Source of the DNA: Bacillus zhangzhouensis
Lineage (GTDB): Bacteria; Bacillota; Bacilli; Bacillales; Bacillaceae
Assembly: GCA_025809375.1 (NCBI GenBank)
Contig: CP099514.1
Location: 682,001 to 746,000 of the forward strand
Length of the DNA stretch: 64,000 nt
Reading direction: 5' to 3'
Shown here: one piece after another, positions 61,752 to 64,000 of the stretch
Numbering within the stretch: the first letter of the stretch is position 1
How the letters are laid out: the number at the start of each line of letters is the position of its first letter
Translations under genes and position numbers: made by a program
The notes under the pieces: generated by a model
The model's input: only the letters and a program-made list of their open reading frames with translations
The model's database searches: none
What the model was told of the DNA's origin: nothing

Positions 61752-62825
61752 TTATGCTTCTTTTTCTTCTGTCTCGATTTCACTATCTTTTGGGTGATAC
61801 GTCTGGAAGCTTGTAATCAATGTATCTAAATGCTCTAATTCATCACGGTATTCAATGATGCTGGACATGACATTCAGCATATTGTAATCGAGCAAGTCGT
61901 TTTCTTGGTTTTGCTGATGCTGAATAAATGATTTCGTTAACGTCTCAAGGCGAAGAGAGCATTCATTTTGAAATTCATCGTCCTGCGGTTTCATTTTTCC
62001 GACGAATTTCATCAAGGTGCGTTCATGCCAGTACAGTAAATAATCAATTTCATCCGTTAAGCTTTCCCTGAAATGCTCTGGCATCAAATGAATTTCATTT
62101 TCTAATTTATGAAGCTTTTTCAGCAAATACAGAGCGCGATTCGATGTCATAATGGCCTGCCTGAACAAAACAAGCTTTCTTGATTTGACATAGGTGGTTT
62201 TCTTTAAATAGCTTCGTTCTTCTTTGTATAACAAGTAAATGTGATCTAATTTGATCATGCGTTCTTTTATTTGATCGATGTCATCCTTTAAAGTGGAATG
62301 ATCAGTAGACTGTCTGGAGCTTAGACGAATCCATTTTAGAATCTCCTCCGTATTTTCCATAATGTGATGAACAAGCTTAGTTTCATACTTTGGCGGTAGG
62401 AAGATTAAATTCACTAAAAATGAAGAAAGAACCCCTAATACCACAGTAGCTGTTCGGATTAAGGCAAAGGAAAGGAAATGATCTCCTGCACTTTCTAAAA
62501 TCGCGATGACAGTTACAAGTGCAATCGGAATCGTGTGTTCAATCTTCAGCTTTAAATTAATGGCGATGACCATGACGGCAGTTAAACCGATAATAACTGG
62601 CCCTGTGCCAAAAAGCAGACCGAACGTAATGGCAAGCGCTGCTCCAATCATATTGGCTTGCACTTGGTCAACAATGGTTAAAAAAGATCGATAAATTGAT
62701 GGCTGGATAGCAAATACAGCTGCAATTCCCGCGAAGACGGGCGTTGGCAACCCAAGCCATGTTGCCAGGTAGAGCGCGAGTACAATGGCAATACCAGTTT
62801 TTAAAATACGGGCTCCAAGTTTCAT
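61752..62825 (-). CDS. ygaE: YgaE, FUSC/aromatic-acid-exporter-like membrane protein
   Basis: 357 residues from ATG 62825; the longer frame to 62870 adds residues not present in B. subtilis YgaE (about 350). Four to five membrane helices in the first 150 residues (GARILKTGIAIVLALYLATW; AGIAAVFAIQPSIYRSF) and a long helical cytoplasmic domain. The family (DUF939/FUSC type) exports aromatic acids in some bacteria; the substrate here is unknown. Upstream in its transcription direction it is next to gsaB. Confidence 0.88.
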   Translation of the reverse strand: MKLGARILKTGIAIVLALYLATWLGLPTPVFAGIAAVFAIQPSIYRSFLTIVDQVQANMIGAALAITFGLLFGTGPVIIGLTAVMVIAINLKLKIEHTIPIALVTVIAILESAGDHFLSFALIRTATVVLGVLSSFLVNLIFLPPKYETKLVHHIMENTEEILKWIRLSSRQSTDHSTLKDDIDQIKERMIKLDHIYLLYKEERSYLKKTTYVKSRKLVLFRQAIMTSNRALYLLKKLHKLENEIHLMPEHFRESLTDEIDYLLYWHERTLMKFVGKMKPQDDEFQNECSLRLETLTKSFIQHQQNQENDLLDYNMLNVMSSIIEYRDELEHLDTLITSFQTYHPKDSEIETEEKEA

Positions 62826-63071
62826 TGGTTTTGTCCCTGCATTCCTTTCTTTTCGATAATAGATGATCACTCGTCATTTATCATCAATATTTTGATGAAA
62901 CAACTAAGTAATATACAGCGGTCTTCCGAAATATTCAAGTGATTTTTGAAAGTTTATGAAAACATCAAAAGAAGGTATTGAGAAGAAATGTAACAGATTC
63001 TCACACTTTTGACAAACAAGAGCTGGTCAATAAAAAACAGGCGCATGTTTTTACGCCTGTTTTGGATTCCA
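62826..63071. other. intergenic stretch between ygaE and gsaB
   Basis: About 245 bases. It holds the promoter region of ygaE, which I could not resolve, and the gsaB terminator at 63033-63064. Nothing else seen. Confidence 0.4.
63033..63064 (-). terminator. rho-independent terminator of gsaB
   Basis: AAAACAGGCG pairs with CGCCTGTTTT; on the minus strand it is followed by a T run. Confidence 0.85.
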
Positions 63072-64000
63072 TTATGAGGGTTTCAGCTGTGCAAACGCAT
63101 GATCTACCGCTTGCAGCGTTTCAGAAATGTCTTTTTCAGTATGTGCAGTCGTTAAGAACCAAGCTTCATATTTAGAAGGAGCGAGGTTAATGCCTTGCGC
63201 GAGCATTAATTTGAAGAAGCGGGCAAACATTTCGCCATCCGTATTTTCAGCCTGCTCGTAGTTCACAATCGTTTCGGTTGTGAAATAAATTGTGAGAGCT
63301 CCTTTTAAGCGATTCACTGTAATATCTACTTGATGCTTTTTGGCATGGGCTAGAATGCCTTCTTCTAACATAGCACCAAGCTGATCAAGACGCTCGTAAA
63401 TACCGTCTTCTTTTAACACTTCCAAGCAGGCAATACCCGAAAGAATGGAGGCAGGATTTCCTGCCATTGTGCCAGCTTGATAGGCTGGTCCAAGCGGAGC
63501 AACTTGCTCCATAATGTCTTTTTTACCGCCGTAAGCGCCGATAGGAAGTCCGCCGCCAATAATTTTTCCTAATGCAGTGAGGTCAGGTTTTACTTGAAGC
63601 AAGTCCTGTGCACCGCCATACATAAAGCGGAAAGCGGTAATGACTTCATCATAAATCACGAGTGCACCTTTTTCATGTGTGAGGTCATTGACCTGCTGCA
63701 GGAAACCGTCCTTAGGCTCTACGATGCCGAAATTCCCGACAATCGGCTCGACAAGGACAGCTGCTACTTCATCTCCCCAGCGGTCTAATGCTTCTTTATA
63801 GCTGTCAATATCATTAAATGGAACGGTAATAACTTCATTGGCGATACTTTTTGGTACGCCCGCGGAATCAGGTGTTCCTAAAGTGGAAGGACCAGAGCCC
63901 GCTGCCACTAGCACAAGATCAGAGTGGCCGTGATAGCATCCGGCAAACTTAATGATTTTTGTTCTTCCTGTATATGCGCGAGCCACACGAATCGTTGTCA
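63072..64000 (-). CDS. gsaB: GsaB, glutamate-1-semialdehyde 2,1-aminomutase (partial, 5' end outside)
   Basis: The last 309 of about 430 residues are in the window; the frame runs open through position 64000 ([13 protein letters not shown]). Family motifs: [31 protein letters not shown]. The pyridoxal-phosphate Lys is in [20 protein letters not shown]. It makes 5-aminolevulinate for tetrapyrroles. B. subtilis has hemL and this second copy, gsaB, next to ygaE. Confidence 0.92.
   Translation of the reverse strand, partial: TTIRVARAYTGRTKIIKFAGCYHGHSDLVLVAAGSGPSTLGTPDSAGVPKSIANEVITVPFNDIDSYKEALDRWGDEVAAVLVEPIVGNFGIVEPKDGFLQQVNDLTHEKGALVIYDEVITAFRFMYGGAQDLLQVKPDLTALGKIIGGGLPIGAYGGKKDIMEQVAPLGPAYQAGTMAGNPASILSGIACLEVLKEDGIYERLDQLGAMLEEGILAHAKKHQVDITVNRLKGALTIYFTTETIVNYEQAENTDGEMFARFFKLMLAQGINLAPSKYEAWFLTTAHTEKDISETLQAVDHAFAQLKPS

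Overview
The window is a 64 kb piece of a low-GC Firmicutes chromosome. Gene order (pdaA-yfjQ ... yfjP-yfjO; mprF; yfhC-yfhD-yfhE-yfhF-recX-yfhH-sspK-yfhJ-csbB-yfhO-yfhP-mutY-yfhS-fabL-sspE-ygaB-ygaC-ygaD; ygaE-gsaB) follows the Bacillus subtilis 168 yfj/yfh/yga region. The proteins are clear but divergent orthologues. Together with the content of the variable segments this points to the Bacillus pumilus group (an inference, no database was searched). Sporulation genes (pdaA, sspK, sspE) confirm a spore former.

Layout. 1-5.4 kb: core genes (spore cortex deacetylase, CorA-type transporter, a secreted protein, DNA glycosylase, RNA m5U methyltransferase). 5.7-11.5 kb: a restriction-modification or defence island. 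An XRE regulator and a 5-methylcytosine methyltransferase on the plus strand converge on a four-gene minus-strand operon: XRE regulator, PLD/NgoFVII-type nuclease, Z1-domain ATPase, second PLD/NgoFVII-type protein. 11.6-14.7 kb: decayed mobile-element cargo (ImmA/IrrE protease, serine recombinase and NERD-domain pseudogenes). 14.8-18.6 kb: a DUF1835 protein, a broken membrane-protein gene, a YcdB-like protein and a small orphan protein. 18.7-27.7 kb: a surface-adhesin cassette made of a Mga-type regulator, a 2047-residue LPKTG protein with ten SpaA-type repeats, and a sortase. A broken paralogue of the small orphan gene lies on its far side. 28-33 kb: SMR pair with TetR, VanZ, SGNH esterase, Fur-boxed ferredoxin-NADP reductase, YnfA. 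33-64 kb: largely core yfh/yga genes, interrupted by two copies of a ~175 bp dispersed repeat, a zone of pseudogenes, a five-gene dipeptide ABC transporter operon and an IS1182-family insertion sequence.

Functional links. mprF (lysyl-phosphatidylglycerol) and csbB/yfhO (lipoteichoic acid glycosylation) modify the envelope. The adhesin and sortase would be covalently coupled to the wall under control of the Mga-like regulator. yfhC and the reductase gene each carry a Fur box and should respond to iron. The strongest candidate for something undescribed is the 5mC methyltransferase + Z1 ATPase + paired PLD-nuclease island. One of its two paralogous nucleases keeps the canonical HxK/GSxN residues and the other has HxN/GSxD.
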